Origin: G965203045 sp965203045
Lineage (GTDB): Bacteria > Pseudomonadota > Gammaproteobacteria > PS1 > Pseudothioglobaceae
Length of the DNA stretch: 64,000 bases
NCBI GenBank assembly: GCA_965203045.1
Contig: OZ241850.1
Coordinates: 186,001-250,000 of the forward strand
Direction: 5' to 3'
The notes beneath the pieces were generated by a model, which was given only the letters and a program-made list of their open reading frames with translations, was not told the DNA's origin and ran no database searches. Position numbers and translations under genes: made by a program. Below, piece by piece: positions 16,998 through 24,753 of the stretch. The stretch's first letter is position 1. Each line of letters opens with the position of its first letter.

Positions 16998-17063
16998 GAA
17001 TTATAACAAAATTACTCGTAAATTATACTTCAACACCAATCATCAAAATTGTATTGGCAAATC

Positions 17064-17213
17064 TTATCTTTTCCATCCCCATCCCAAAATTGATAAGCTC
17101 ACAAATAGAGTTATTAAACCAATCCACAATCCACCATAAATAAATGCAACTAATACGATAGGAATTAATAGCAATACAGGCCAATCAATATTTTCCTTTT
17201 CATTTTTACTCAT
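17064..17213 (-). CDS. small two-helix membrane protein
   Basis: 49 residues, below usual ORF cut-offs. It starts MSKNEKENIDWP, then two hydrophobic stretches (~13-27 and ~30-44) separated by a Gly-Gly turn, ending WGWKR. The cytoplasmic-side charges suit a hairpin membrane protein. It begins 4 bp after the stop of the 17218-17613 gene, so the two form one cassette transcript. Function unknown. Confidence 0.6.
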   Translation of the reverse strand: MSKNEKENIDWPVLLLIPIVLVAFIYGGLWIGLITLFVSLSILGWGWKR

Positions 17214-17217
17214 TTTT

Positions 17218-17613
17218 CTACCTTTTTATACATCTGAATTTCAGATATTCAACACCAATCTTTTTTAACTTGCCATTCTTATTTCTATGGAAGAATGTTG
17301 GCTGTGTAATTGAGTTCAACGCCCATGAAATAACTCCACCTCCACTTCCAAATCCTTTAGTATCAACTTTACACCAACCTTTATTTTTATGTGTCCAATA
17401 CTTATCAACTCTACTAAAACACCTTCTATTGAGTTCAGATAATTTACTCTCATATTCCACTGCATCAACTTGGACCAACCCACATGATGAGAAAAGTGCA
17501 AAACCTTTACAAACATTCCCTTTGATTTCTGCTGTTGCACAATAATCTGCATTAACTTCAAAAAGTAGAATTGCAAAAATTAGTATTAAAGTATTATGAA
17601 TATACTGTCTCAT
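17218..17613 (-). CDS. cysteine-rich exported protein
   Basis: 131 residues from the ATG at 17613, chosen because CGGAGCAAGAA precedes it and a signal peptide then follows directly (ILIFAILLFEVNA, cut near ~22). The mature part has seven cysteines (for example DYCATAEIKGNVCKG, SSCGL, RRCFSR, GWCKVD), suggesting a disulfide-bonded periplasmic or secreted protein. Not recognised. It shares its leader stem-loop with three other exported-protein cassettes and is followed by the 49-residue membrane gene. Confidence 0.65.
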   Translation of the reverse strand: MRQYIHNTLILIFAILLFEVNADYCATAEIKGNVCKGFALFSSCGLVQVDAVEYESKLSELNRRCFSRVDKYWTHKNKGWCKVDTKGFGSGGGVISWALNSITQPTFFHRNKNGKLKKIGVEYLKFRCIKR

Positions 17614-17677
17614 TTCTTGCTCCGACTTCTCCATTAAAAAACCTTAATAGAAAGATGGAAGGGGAAGCACCTAACTA
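17614..17677 (-). promoter_or_regulatory. conserved cassette leader with stem-loop, copy 2
   Basis: The minus strand runs from GTTAGGTGCTTCC through CCATCTTTCTATTAAGG to GGAGAAGTCGGAGC before the start at 17613. CTTCCAT pairs with ATGGAGAAG with a two-base bulge. It is clearly homologous to the leader at 11625 (shared CATCTTTCTATTAAG), while the stem bases differ. Confidence 0.5.
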
Positions 17678-17767
17678 TTAATCATCAGCAATGTCATACC
17701 TAAATATAGCCATGGAAAATTATACTTATATTAAAACATATTTTTTATACTAAAACTAATTTGGCAG

Positions 17768-17857
17768 CTAAGAAAAATTTATTTTACATCAAGGGTTGTT
17801 TGTTTGGTGAGCTTGTTAGGCAAGCCGTAGGCTTTTCAGATGGAGGGATAGTTAGGA
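17768..17857 (-). repeat. long intercassette repeat, copy 3 (shortened)
   Basis: Contains AAAAATTTATTTTACATCAAG, TTGTTTGTTTGGTGAGCTTG, TTAGGCAAGCCGTAGGC, then jumps directly to TGGAGGGATAGTTAGGA. Compared with copy 2 the middle ~90 bp (including the CTCAGTCGGCAGCG block) are missing, so deletion or a different junction has shortened it. Confidence 0.5.
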
Positions 17858-17878
17858 TATTTGATGTCATAAAACTAC

Positions 17879-17983
17879 TTAAAAACTAGTATTCTTTAAA
17901 TTTTTCAAAAATATTATATCTATGAAATTCTTTTGATTTTTTTCACTTGCAAGGAAAATCAATGCCTTAATTTTATTTATCAT
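17879..17983 (-). CDS. possible 34-residue peptide
   Basis: ATG overlaps the stop of the 17980-18309 gene (ATGA), giving a coupled start; the frame ends just before the long repeat. Short, hydrophobic then basic, not recognised. It may be a real third gene of the cassette or chance. Confidence 0.3.
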   Translation of the reverse strand: MINKIKALIFLASEKNQKNFIDIIFLKNLKNTSF

Positions 17984-18309
17984 TTTAATCCATACCTTGC
18001 TAATTGCTTAGTAATTTTATTAGATAAATCTTGTTTTAAGTGGTAGTAAAAATAATTATTTGGTGCAGCATCTACCCACAATACAAGTGCTGCTAAATCA
18101 CAATAATTACAGATTTCTTCGTTATCAAGCATTTTTATCGCCTCTTGTGATTTTTCATACTTTCTATGGCTAGAGGTACGAAAAGCAAAGTCATAACGAT
18201 AGAATTCGCAAACTGCATTAAAATCTTTGAGTTCTTCATGATGTTTACTAATAGATTTTGCTATTACTCCAATATTACCACCGCCAAATATATAAGATAG
18301 AATGCCCAT
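17980..18309 (-). CDS. cassette protein of unknown function
   Basis: 109 residues starting MGILSYIFGGGNIGV at 18309. The frame stays open further upstream, but that upstream stretch is the coding region of another small gene in a different frame. Soluble, with a Gly-rich N-terminus, a charged helix (KSISKHHEELKDF) and two cysteines in ICNYCDLAALVLW. Not recognised. It starts 2 bp after the stop of the upstream small membrane gene (TAAATATG), so it would be translated by coupling. Confidence 0.55.
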   Translation of the reverse strand: MGILSYIFGGGNIGVIAKSISKHHEELKDFNAVCEFYRYDFAFRTSSHRKYEKSQEAIKMLDNEEICNYCDLAALVLWVDAAPNNYFYYHLKQDLSNKITKQLARYGLK

Positions 18310-18311
18310 AT

Positions 18312-18463
18312 TTAATATCCCGTCATAATTAGTAATGGCCATATAAACACATATGCCAAAAGAGTCACTACAGGTCCTTTTGAACCAGTACACCATTTGA
18401 TACGCGATTAGCTCCCAAAATAAAGCCAATAACAAAATAACCAATAAACATGTATGTCCACAT
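18312..18463 (-). pseudogene. small membrane protein gene with a frameshift
   Basis: From ATG at 18463 (after GAGAGAGC) the frame gives MWTYMFIGYFVIGFILGANR and ends at a stop after VLVQKDL. The -1 frame continues GPVVTLLAYVFIWPLLIMTGY and stops just before the next gene. Joined, the two parts form a plausible ~50-residue two-helix membrane protein. The shift lies at CAAAAGGAC. Decay is more likely than programmed frameshifting; a sequencing error cannot be excluded. Confidence 0.55.
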
Positions 18464-18591
18464 AAAGCTCTCTCCCAAAATACTAACATAAATCCTAATA
18501 TACCACAAAAACAGAACAAATCTAAAAATTACGCTATAAAATTACTTAATTTTATTAAGCCTTATAATAAATATTTTTATATTGATTTAAT

Positions 18592-18657
18592 TTATTTTTT
18601 AAACTTCGGAACTGCAGATATTAGACGTTTTGCAACTGCTGTTGGGATGTTACTCAT
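18592..18657 (-). pseudogene. 21-codon stub of a restriction-type (HsdR-N-like) gene
   Basis: ATG at 18657 follows AAAGGAGAGAATAA. The peptide MSNIPTAVAKRLISAVPKFK resembles, from memory, the N-terminus of a common protein with a type I restriction R-subunit N-terminal-like nuclease domain (pattern MSKIPxxVxKRLxxxIPKFQK). It then meets a stop and AT-rich sequence, so only the first exon-sized piece remains. The match is short, hence the moderate confidence. Confidence 0.45.
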
Positions 18658-18743
18658 TTATTCTCTCCTTTGCTCATTTGTTGGTACTAGTGGGCTATCC
18701 GATGAAAAATTTATTGATGAAAGTTTATTTTAACATAGGGGGC

Positions 18744-18811
18744 AGACAACTAACGCTTGAATTAACGAGCGAAGCTTTAGCGTAGCAAGTCTGTGGAGTA
18801 ACTTGTTATAT
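18744..18811 (-). repeat. canonical attC site
   Basis: 68 bp with textbook integron attC architecture on the minus strand: R'' ATAACAAGTTAC, L'' CAGACTTGCTACGCTAAAGC, loop, L' TTCGCTCGTTAATTCAAGC, and R' GCGTTAGTTGTC. The AACAAG/GTTAGT ends and inner boxes pair with typical extrahelical bases. It follows the gene at 18903 in the reading direction, as an attC should. This is the strongest single piece of evidence for an integron cassette array. Confidence 0.85.
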
Positions 18812-18902
18812 GTTTTATTTATTTATTATACAAAAACCGTTACCTAAAGGATCGGTACAATACGCAATTGAACCCTAGTTGCCTTGGCTTATTCCGGTGG
18901 AA

Positions 18903-19550
18903 CTAGTTGTTAGCCATTTTCTCAGCCCTTGTTTGACACCTTTGAATTCGTTTTTGCCAATCACCAGACCAGCCTTCTTTTTGAGCTTTTTTGCAAATAG
19001 CGATTGCTTCAGAAAACATTTTTTCTTTTTCAAACAATATAGCAAGCCTGCGAAAACAAGGGTGGGACGGCAAAAAGTCTTTATATTCTTGTTTGAATGC
19101 CATAGCCGCTTTTGGAGAAAACTCAATGCTTTCTTGACAGACATTTATTAAGTATGATTTATAATTAGGCCTTTCTTTTTGTTTGTAGATGTTACCCATT
19201 TTTGATAAAAGGAAAAAGTGCATAGAGATCACCATAGATCTATTTTGACTATTAAAGACATCATAAATTTTTTGGGCAACTTTTTCTTTGATTGGATTTA
19301 TGTCATCAAACTGAGTCCACATGCCTGCCAGATAAGATACGACATCTCTACTAGTAAAATAAACTTCTTTGTCAATGTAACATTTGTCAAAGATTTCTTT
19401 TCTTTCTTCATATGTGAACTGATTCAACCACCAGTCAACAAGCCCGTAAAATTTAATACTACCTTTTACGGGAGCTTTATCATTGAAGACTCTTTCTTTA
19501 GCAGTGTCCTTGCCAGAAGTCTTGAAACCGAAAATCTTAAAAATATTCAT
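18903..19550 (-). CDS. cassette protein with C-terminal TPR-like helices
   Basis: 215 residues, soluble. Residues ~35-70 contain YGLVDWWLNQFTYEERKEI. The C-terminal ~50 residues (HPCFRRLAILFEKEKMFSEAI then CKKAQKEGWSGDWQKRI) form a TPR-like helical hairpin of a type that recurs at the ends of many uncharacterised bacterial proteins. Probably a protein-interaction module; function unknown. A single-gene cassette, bounded by attC-like elements on both sides (19571-19627 upstream, canonical attC downstream). Confidence 0.65.
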   Translation of the reverse strand: MNIFKIFGFKTSGKDTAKERVFNDKAPVKGSIKFYGLVDWWLNQFTYEERKEIFDKCYIDKEVYFTSRDVVSYLAGMWTQFDDINPIKEKVAQKIYDVFNSQNRSMVISMHFFLLSKMGNIYKQKERPNYKSYLINVCQESIEFSPKAAMAFKQEYKDFLPSHPCFRRLAILFEKEKMFSEAIAICKKAQKEGWSGDWQKRIQRCQTRAEKMANN

Positions 19551-19570
19551 TTTAGATCTCGCATTAAATG

Positions 19571-19627
19571 ACTAACAAGCTGTAAATAGCAGCGACTTTA
19601 GCCGTCCGCTAAGGTGGGTAGTTATGT
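19571..19627 (-). repeat. attC-like element 6
   Basis: 57 bp. Minus strand: ACATAACTACCCACC at the start, TTAGCGGACGGC and GTCGCTGC inside, CTTGTTAGT at the end. R''/R' ends complement (CATAAC/GTTAGT) and inner AGCG/CGCT pair, a good attC by structure. Confidence 0.65.
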
Positions 19628-19638
19628 GTTTTTAAAAA

Positions 19639-19920
19639 CTAACAACTCCATGGATATGTATCATCTTTTTTTCTATTATTTTTCCAGTAAAGTGGTTGAA
19701 GATTATTTAGATCATCTGTGCCACCTTTTTTTAACGGCCTAATATGATCAATTTCCCACCCACGTTTTGAATTTGTATCTCCGTGTTCCGAATATTCCAT
19801 AAGATTTCCACAAATATCATAACGCCAAATGTCTTTATCGTAATTTTCAATTACCCTTCCTTTGTTCCATACTTTTTGTTTATTTTGTTCAGTTGTATTA
19901 CTGAATGGATATTTATACAT
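19639..19920 (-). CDS. small HNH endonuclease
   Basis: 93 residues. The HNH core is WEIDHIRPLKKGG (His pair) then TDDLNNLQPLYWKNNRKKDD with Asn and Lys/Asn positions of the treble-clef finger, ending YPW. The N-terminal ~50 residues include RYDICGNLMEYSEHG. Such compact HNH proteins nick or cut DNA; stand-alone ones are frequent in mobile or defence contexts. It starts 18 bp after the NTF2-like reading frame end, with GGAGAG upstream, so both share a cassette. Confidence 0.8.
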   Translation of the reverse strand: MYKYPFSNTTEQNKQKVWNKGRVIENYDKDIWRYDICGNLMEYSEHGDTNSKRGWEIDHIRPLKKGGTDDLNNLQPLYWKNNRKKDDTYPWSC

Positions 19921-19938
19921 AGCACTCTCCTTTTTATT

Positions 19939-20325
19939 TTAATGGATAAATCCAGTGTGTCCCACATTAAACAATTCAGGCATACACGCATCATATCTCG
20001 TTATTTTACTGTTATTTACTTCTAACGCCACAATAATAATTTTTATTTCTTTTTTATTTCCTTATACTATCAATAAAAAATCCTTACCAGCAAAATTTAA
20101 TTGTGTATTGCCTACCTCTGCACAGATTTTTATACCTAATTTTCTAACTGTTTTAATTTTATTTTCAAGATAATTTAGTATAGAATTTTTATTTGTTAAT
20201 TCTTCAAGCGCATATTGAGAGGCGCAATGTACATTTTTATCAAGTAATTTTAAAAAATCAGTATAATCCAACTCGTTCCATGCTTTCGCATATTCAATTG
20301 CTGCAATTTCCTCTGTAATATTCAT
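19939..20325 (-). pseudogene. NTF2-like (SnoaL-type) protein interrupted by an in-frame stop
   Basis: From ATG at 20325 the frame gives an NTF2-fold start (AIEYAKAWNELDYTDFLKLL, then EELTNKNSILNYLENKI) and stops after DFLLIV at a TAA (20062). The very same frame continues without another stop as GNKKEIKIIIVALEVNNSKI and RYDACMPELFN to 19939. That is the conserved C-terminal strand-turn-strand of the family. One base change (TAA for a Tyr-type codon) explains the break. Full length would be 128 residues. Pore-like NTF2 proteins bind small ligands; none can be named here. Confidence 0.8.
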
Positions 20326-20332
20326 AATCTAC

Positions 20333-20387
20333 ACATAACATTAAAGCTCAGTTGGCAGCGTTAAATATACACTGGAGTAGGTAGCAT
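20333..20387 (-). repeat. attC-like element 7
   Basis: 55 bp. Minus strand: ATGCTACCTACTCCAGTG at the start, AACGCTGCCAACTGAGCTTTAATGTTATG at the end. It shares the CGCTGCCxACTGAGxTTTAATGTTA block with most elements here. Confidence 0.55.
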
Positions 20388-20398
20388 TTCTTTTTCTC

Positions 20399-20560
20399 TT
20401 ATTCATTATTTTTTTTACAAAGATATGTTATTAAACCTGTAATAATAATTACTGGAATCGCAACATAAGTCAGATAAACTCCAACATATGTTACAAAAAT
20501 CAAGGTTAAGATATACAGAAATAACGTTGACACAAATATAAATTCAAATATTTTGCACAT
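20399..20560 (-). CDS. 53-residue small membrane protein
   Basis: Too short for usual ORF calls. MCKIFEFIF is followed by two long hydrophobic segments (~5-30 and ~31-46) and a charged end CKKNNE. It lies between two attC-like elements (20333-20387 and 20585-20716), exactly where a cassette gene should be. A weak RBS only. Function unknown. Confidence 0.5.
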   Translation of the reverse strand: MCKIFEFIFVSTLFLYILTLIFVTYVGVYLTYVAIPVIIITGLITYLCKKNNE

Positions 20561-20584
20561 GTGTTTTTTAAAGCACTAAAGTGG

Positions 20585-20716
20585 AAAATGAAAAATTTAT
20601 TTTACATCAAGTATTATTCAATTAATTCTTTTGTTAGGCAAGCTGTAGGCATTCTGATAAGTGGATTATTACAGGTAACACCCATTAAAGTCATCCGCTG
20701 GAGTGGGTAGTTAGAT
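20585..20716 (-). repeat. long intercassette repeat, copy 4
   Basis: Has GAAAAATTTATTTTACATCAAG, TTGTTAGGCAAGCTGTAGGC, AAGTGGATTATTACAGGTAAC, CCCATTAAAGTCATCCGCTGG and a final GTTAGAT. As in copy 3, the CTCAGTCGGCAGCG block is absent. It lies downstream of the lipoprotein at 20765. Confidence 0.55.
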
Positions 20717-20764
20717 AAATTACACAAAATGTTATTCAAAAATGATAACGTATCCCCTCTTTTA

Positions 20765-21151
20765 TTATTTATCAACAGGCACAGGAATAACAATATTGCC
20801 TTGATAAGTTCTGTGTTTATCAGTAATTGAGTCTGTGATACCAAAATCCCAAAAGACAACACTTGCTGCCATCTTGCCGCCTTCTATTTCACTTCTAACA
20901 GAGCCAACTGCTTTTCTACCATCTTTAGTTAAACACTCATAAATCAAAGCATCATCTGAGCGGCGAATCATTACCCCATTTGTTGGAATATTAGAAGACC
21001 AAACACCACGCTTGTTTTTAAAAGTACACTCTCCAGACGAACCATCAGAAAAACTAAAAGTCAATGGGATATTTGCATCATTGACAATTGTTGCACAGCT
21101 AGAAAATAAAATAGTGGAAATCCCCAACAAAACTGATATAACTAATCTCAT
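20765..21151 (-). CDS. small lipoprotein of unknown function
   Basis: 128 residues. A lipoprotein signal ends in the lipobox FSSC (Cys ~19). The mature domain is beta-rich: IPLTFSFSDGSSGECTF, a GVWSSNIPTNG turn, a YECLTKDGRKAVGS strand pair, and MAASVVFWDFGITDSITD near the end. I recall similar lipoproteins annotated only as hypothetical. Start ATG preceded by GGTTGGAGTGAATA. It uses the same leader stem-loop as the cassettes at 11307, 17218 and 26521. Probably periplasmic, membrane-anchored. Confidence 0.72.
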   Translation of the reverse strand: MRLVISVLLGISTILFSSCATIVNDANIPLTFSFSDGSSGECTFKNKRGVWSSNIPTNGVMIRRSDDALIYECLTKDGRKAVGSVRSEIEGGKMAASVVFWDFGITDSITDKHRTYQGNIVIPVPVDK

Positions 21152-21210
21152 TATTCACTCCAACCCTTCTATTATAAAAAAATTATAGCAAGATGGAGGG
21201 AATACATCTT
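21152..21210 (-). promoter_or_regulatory. conserved cassette leader with stem-loop, copy 3
   Basis: Minus strand: CCCTCCATCTTGCTATAA, T-run, ATAATAGAAGGGTTGGAGTGA. CCCT...TCTTGCTAT pairs with ATAGAAGGG around the T-rich loop, overlapping the ribosome-binding site as in copies 1, 2 and 4. Here no GTTAGG box stands directly upstream; instead the long repeat begins. Confidence 0.45.
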
Positions 21211-21215
21211 TCTAC

Positions 21216-21364
21216 TATCTGATGAAAAATTTATTTTACATTAAGGGCTGTTTGTTTGGTGAACTTGTTAGGCAAGCCAACGCATGCAGTCTGGCAAGTG
21301 GATTATAATCCACAACCCATTAAATCTGACTTTTGCAGTCAGTTCTAGTATTAAAACTAAGTTG
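21216..21364 (-). repeat. long intercassette repeat, copy 5
   Basis: Nearly full copy: GATGAAAAATTTATTTTACAT, TTGTTTGTTTGGTGAACTTG, TTAGGCAAGCCAACGC, CAGTCTGGCAAGTGGATTAT, ATCCACAACCCATTAAATC, GCAGTCAGTTCTAGTATTAA, then ending at AAACTAAGTTG, where the CGCTGG...GTTAGG end is missing and other sequence follows. Confidence 0.55.
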
Positions 21365-21421
21365 TTTGCATTAGTTATATTAGAGCAACCTTTAATAGAA
21401 CCCTGAACATAATCAAGAAAT

Positions 21422-21511
21422 ACAACCTTGCAAATCACCGACGACCAAAAGATGTAGAACGAGGAACGGGCGGCGCAGCTCTTGGCTGTCCAAGCGCATT
21501 TGCCTTGTTAT
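21422..21511 (-). repeat. second, longer attC-like site (VCR-like ends)
   Basis: About 90 bp just downstream of the helicase gene. Minus strand starts ATAACAAGGCAAATGCGC and ends GATTTGCAAGGTTGTA: AACAAGGCAAAT mirrors ATTTGCAAGGTTGT with one bulge. The interior GCGCTTGGACAGCC...GAGCTGCGCC is GC-rich compared with the flanks. Its ends are closer to Vibrio-type repeats than to the common element of this array. Confidence 0.5.
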
Positions 21512-21535
21512 ATCTTTTTCTCTATTTTCCATAAA

Positions 21536-24511
21536 CTAAAATAGATTGTCGAAATTGATACTATTCTTTTCAATTATATTTGACTTATGAGTGCATTTTG
21601 GAAAGTTCTCACAACCAAGAAATAATCCATACTTGCTATCTCGTTCAATCATATAGCCTCCACATTCTATACATAATATTCTTTCAAAATCACAAGAATC
21701 ACTTGTACACCTCGCCATTCCTTCTTTTATATTTTTTAATATTTCTTCATTACATTCAGGACAATAGTGCACATCTTCGGTATATTTGCATCGAGGAAAA
21801 TTACTGCAGCCGTAAAAAGATTTATTTTTATCGCGAGGTTTAATCCTTTTTCGCAATACTCCAGTTTTACATTCTGGGCAGTTCATTACTCTGATTTTAG
21901 GATCATTAATAAAGAAAATATCATCTTTATAATTTTCAATAAACTCATCAATAAATGGCGATTTATTATATCTGTCACTTAATAAGAATACTGCCTCTTT
22001 TGTTCTTGTAAGCGCAACATAAAATAATCGACGTTCTTCAGCATCTTCAAATTCATCGCCTTCTGGTATTACCATATTAAGTATTGGGTCATCTTCTATT
22101 TTTGAAGGAAACCCAAACTCACCTTTGTTTAGATTTAATACAATCACATAATCAGCTTCATTACCTTTTGAGCTATGAACTGTTGAAAAAATTATATTTA
22201 GATTGGGATATTTCTTTTTAAGATTTTTCAACTTATTTGTGAGTAAAAAATTATATCTAGCTAATACCAATACTTGCTTTTGGTCTGTGTTCTTTTCTTT
22301 GCTTGCAATAAAATCGATAATTTTTATTAAATCAGATTGAATGTCACCAGTATTCCAAAAAAGTAAGATACTAAACTCGTCTGATTTCTGACGTTTTACT
22401 GTTTGAATTGTTTTCTTGATTTGGTGGGGGTTTTTTTGCACAAAATCAGATGCAATTTTCGATACTTTATCATTAAACCTGAATGTGTAATCTAGGGCAA
22501 TTGTTTTTGATACCCCATACATCTTTTTGAAATCGCCTATTATTTTAATATTACCTCCAGCAAATCTGTTAATGGACTGCCAATCATCACCCACTGCTGT
22601 TAGTGATACATCACCTTGTAATAACAATTTCTTTATTAAGGTTGCTCGTGTTGTTGAAATATCTTGAAATTCATCAATAAAAATATGTTTAAAACCATGT
22701 TTATATTTATGATTATCAATAGCATTTAGCGCTTTTATAATCATATCATCAAAGTCAATACAGTTATATCTTTCTTGAAAATTTCTATATTCTTTAAAGA
22801 TAAATTCAAATAATTTTATAAATAAAGAAGATCTTTCACTTTTTGATTTTTCTTTTATCTCATCTAATGTGTGCATATTAGATTTGTAATGTGTAAGAAA
22901 TGATGTGAATAATTTTGTAAACCTATCATTTTCGTTTGACTGTTTTATTAACTCAAGCATTTCTGCATAATTCAATTTTCTGAAAATGACATTATGCGGC
23001 AAGAGTTTTTCCTTTAATAAAGGAATAGAATTACGTTCGGTAAATTCATAACTAAAAGTTTGAACTAAAATAGTATTGTTTTTCTTATGCTGCTCAATTT
23101 TCCATTCCATATCATCTAAATATTCTTTATTGTCTATGTAGGAAGCAGTGTTGTTATTTTTATCTATACCAAAATGCTCTATATATAAATCATATTCTGG
23201 TAGATAAAAATCAGGTCTGTATTGCCCTTTTTTAATTGTAGAAGTCTTATATTTATACGGCTCCTCATATAAATACTTAATTCCATTTAAAGTTAAGGAG
23301 TTTGCAATGAGCAGTTCTTGGTGACTTTTAACTGTTTCTTTTTTTAGTGTTATTTTGTTTTCTCCTTGGTGAGCTTCTTTTACCTTGACCTCATGTTTGA
23401 GTGTTTCCATATCATAACTACTTTGATAATCATAATACTCACCTAAACTGTTAAACTCTGACTCGCTTTTATATGGAATGCTGAGATAAGCAACAAAATC
23501 TAGAAAATTTTCTAGAAAAACACTCATTGATGCCATTAAATTATGAATGGTATCTTTGATAAATTTCGTCATATTAGTCTGCGATTCTGTGATTGAACAT
23601 AGGTTAGGCTTTTGTGCCATAGCTTTAGCAATAACACCTAATCCAAATGAGTGAAATGTTTTTATTTTTACGTGCAAGCCTTTTTCTTTAAACCTATCGG
23701 ATAATTCTACTTGGGCATTTTTATTAAATGCCAGTATTAACAACTCATTGGGATGTAGAATATTTTTTTTAAGAAGGTATACTACTTTTGCAACAATTAC
23801 GCTTGTTTTTCCAGACCCTGCACCAGCCAATATAAGATTATTATTTTCATTGACTAAAACGGCATCTTTTTGTTTTTCAGTTAATGGATTTGATTCTATT
23901 GTGTCAAAAAATTGTTTTTCTCTGATTTTTTCATTTTTTACAAATTCTAAATTTTTACTAAAAATCCACTCTTCTGGTGATTTTATAAATGCAATAAGCT
24001 CATTAATGGAAGACTTTATGTTGTCATGCAGTATGTATTTACTATTTTCACCCACTATATTATTTAATTTTATTATTAGCTTGGTTTTTGTGCAGTCATT
24101 GATATATGTAAATTCTGCCAGCTTTATAAGGTTACTCTGGAACTGTTCAAGTTTTAGCTTCAATGTATTTAGCTTATTATTAAATTCTTCTTTTAACTTA
24201 AATATTTCTTCATTTTTCAATTGTAAATCTTTATCAACAACATTAATCGTATTTGATATTTCAAGTATCTTAGTTTTTAGTTCATGAATGATTTCAGTGT
24301 ATTTTCTATCATATTTTATAAAACCAATACTTAATGCTTCGATAACTTTTTCAAAGAAGGTTTTGCATGATGCAGTAATTTTCCTTTCATGTTTCTCAAT
24401 ACTGGCCAAATATTTATTTAATCTACTTTCAAGCTCTGAGATTTCAGATGTTTTGGTTTTGATATATTGCTCAAGATTTTTTAAATCCAAGTTCTCACTC
24501 TGCTCGTTCAT
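21536..24511 (-). CDS. UvrD/Rep-type helicase with inserted nuclease-like domain and C-terminal zinc ribbons
   Basis: 991 residues. Order: a coiled-coil N-terminus (1-~145); helicase core 1A with Walker A LAGAGSGKTS (~228-237); an inserted segment at ~390-500 with EELLIANSLTL-like KSHQELLIANSL, then YRPDFYLPEYDLYIEHFG, the E...PD...(D/E)xx pattern of a PD-(D/E)XK fold; Walker B IDEFQD (~610); GDDWQSINRFAGG; the STVHSSKGNEADYVI motif and FYVALTRTKE of domain 2; then three Cys4 topoisomerase-type zinc ribbons (~870-985: CPECKTG, GCSNFPRC, CIECGGY, GCENFPKC). It should unwind and perhaps cut DNA. Such fusions occur among accessory and defence helicases. Unusually large for a cassette gene; no clear Shine-Dalgarno. 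Confidence 0.85.
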   Translation of the reverse strand: MNEQSENLDLKNLEQYIKTKTSEISELESRLNKYLASIEKHERKITASCKTFFEKVIEALSIGFIKYDRKYTEIIHELKTKILEISNTINVVDKDLQLKNEEIFKLKEEFNNKLNTLKLKLEQFQSNLIKLAEFTYINDCTKTKLIIKLNNIVGENSKYILHDNIKSSINELIAFIKSPEEWIFSKNLEFVKNEKIREKQFFDTIESNPLTEKQKDAVLVNENNNLILAGAGSGKTSVIVAKVVYLLKKNILHPNELLILAFNKNAQVELSDRFKEKGLHVKIKTFHSFGLGVIAKAMAQKPNLCSITESQTNMTKFIKDTIHNLMASMSVFLENFLDFVAYLSIPYKSESEFNSLGEYYDYQSSYDMETLKHEVKVKEAHQGENKITLKKETVKSHQELLIANSLTLNGIKYLYEEPYKYKTSTIKKGQYRPDFYLPEYDLYIEHFGIDKNNNTASYIDNKEYLDDMEWKIEQHKKNNTILVQTFSYEFTERNSIPLLKEKLLPHNVIFRKLNYAEMLELIKQSNENDRFTKLFTSFLTHYKSNMHTLDEIKEKSKSERSSLFIKLFEFIFKEYRNFQERYNCIDFDDMIIKALNAIDNHKYKHGFKHIFIDEFQDISTTRATLIKKLLLQGDVSLTAVGDDWQSINRFAGGNIKIIGDFKKMYGVSKTIALDYTFRFNDKVSKIASDFVQKNPHQIKKTIQTVKRQKSDEFSILLFWNTGDIQSDLIKIIDFIASKEKNTDQKQVLVLARYNFLLTNKLKNLKKKYPNLNIIFSTVHSSKGNEADYVIVLNLNKGEFGFPSKIEDDPILNMVIPEGDEFEDAEERRLFYVALTRTKEAVFLLSDRYNKSPFIDEFIENYKDDIFFINDPKIRVMNCPECKTGVLRKRIKPRDKNKSFYGCSNFPRCKYTEDVHYCPECNEEILKNIKEGMARCTSDSCDFERILCIECGGYMIERDSKYGLFLGCENFPKCTHKSNIIEKNSINFDNLF

Positions 24512-24753
24512 TAATGTTGATGATTTTTTAGATATAAAAAGGCAGCTAAATGGTACTTGGGTTGTATTTTAGCAGAAAGTCATCGGACTTCGTGGCTGGA
24601 CTTAACAAAGTCAGCCGCCTTGTATGGCAAGGTGCCGGTTTGGATGATATTAGAGTTAATTATCCGCTAGTTTTTACAGTGCAAACTTTAAACTTATTAT
24701 TTTTAATTCGCCTTTCAAAACTTTAACTGCTATTTTGTCATGATTATTTATTG
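24512..24753 (-). repeat. intercassette region with possible long attC
   Basis: No gene seen. On the minus strand it opens with ATCTAACAATAA (overlapping the stop of the gene at 24754) and near 24605-24612 has GACTTTGTTAAGTCC. The distance, ~150 bp, would make a long attC. GCACCTTGCCATACAAGGCGG (24620-24640) adds a local hairpin. Assignment is tentative. Confidence 0.3.

Noticed and set aside
18420..18445. Programmed -1 frameshift in the small membrane gene
   Set aside because: CAAAAGGAC is not a typical X-XXY-YYZ slippery site and no stimulatory structure is evident; decay fits the state of the neighbouring genes.
23748..24287. A 179-codon plus-strand frame opposite the helicase N-terminus
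   Set aside because: Antisense shadow of the coiled-coil coding region; Phe/Ser-rich, no ribosome-binding site.
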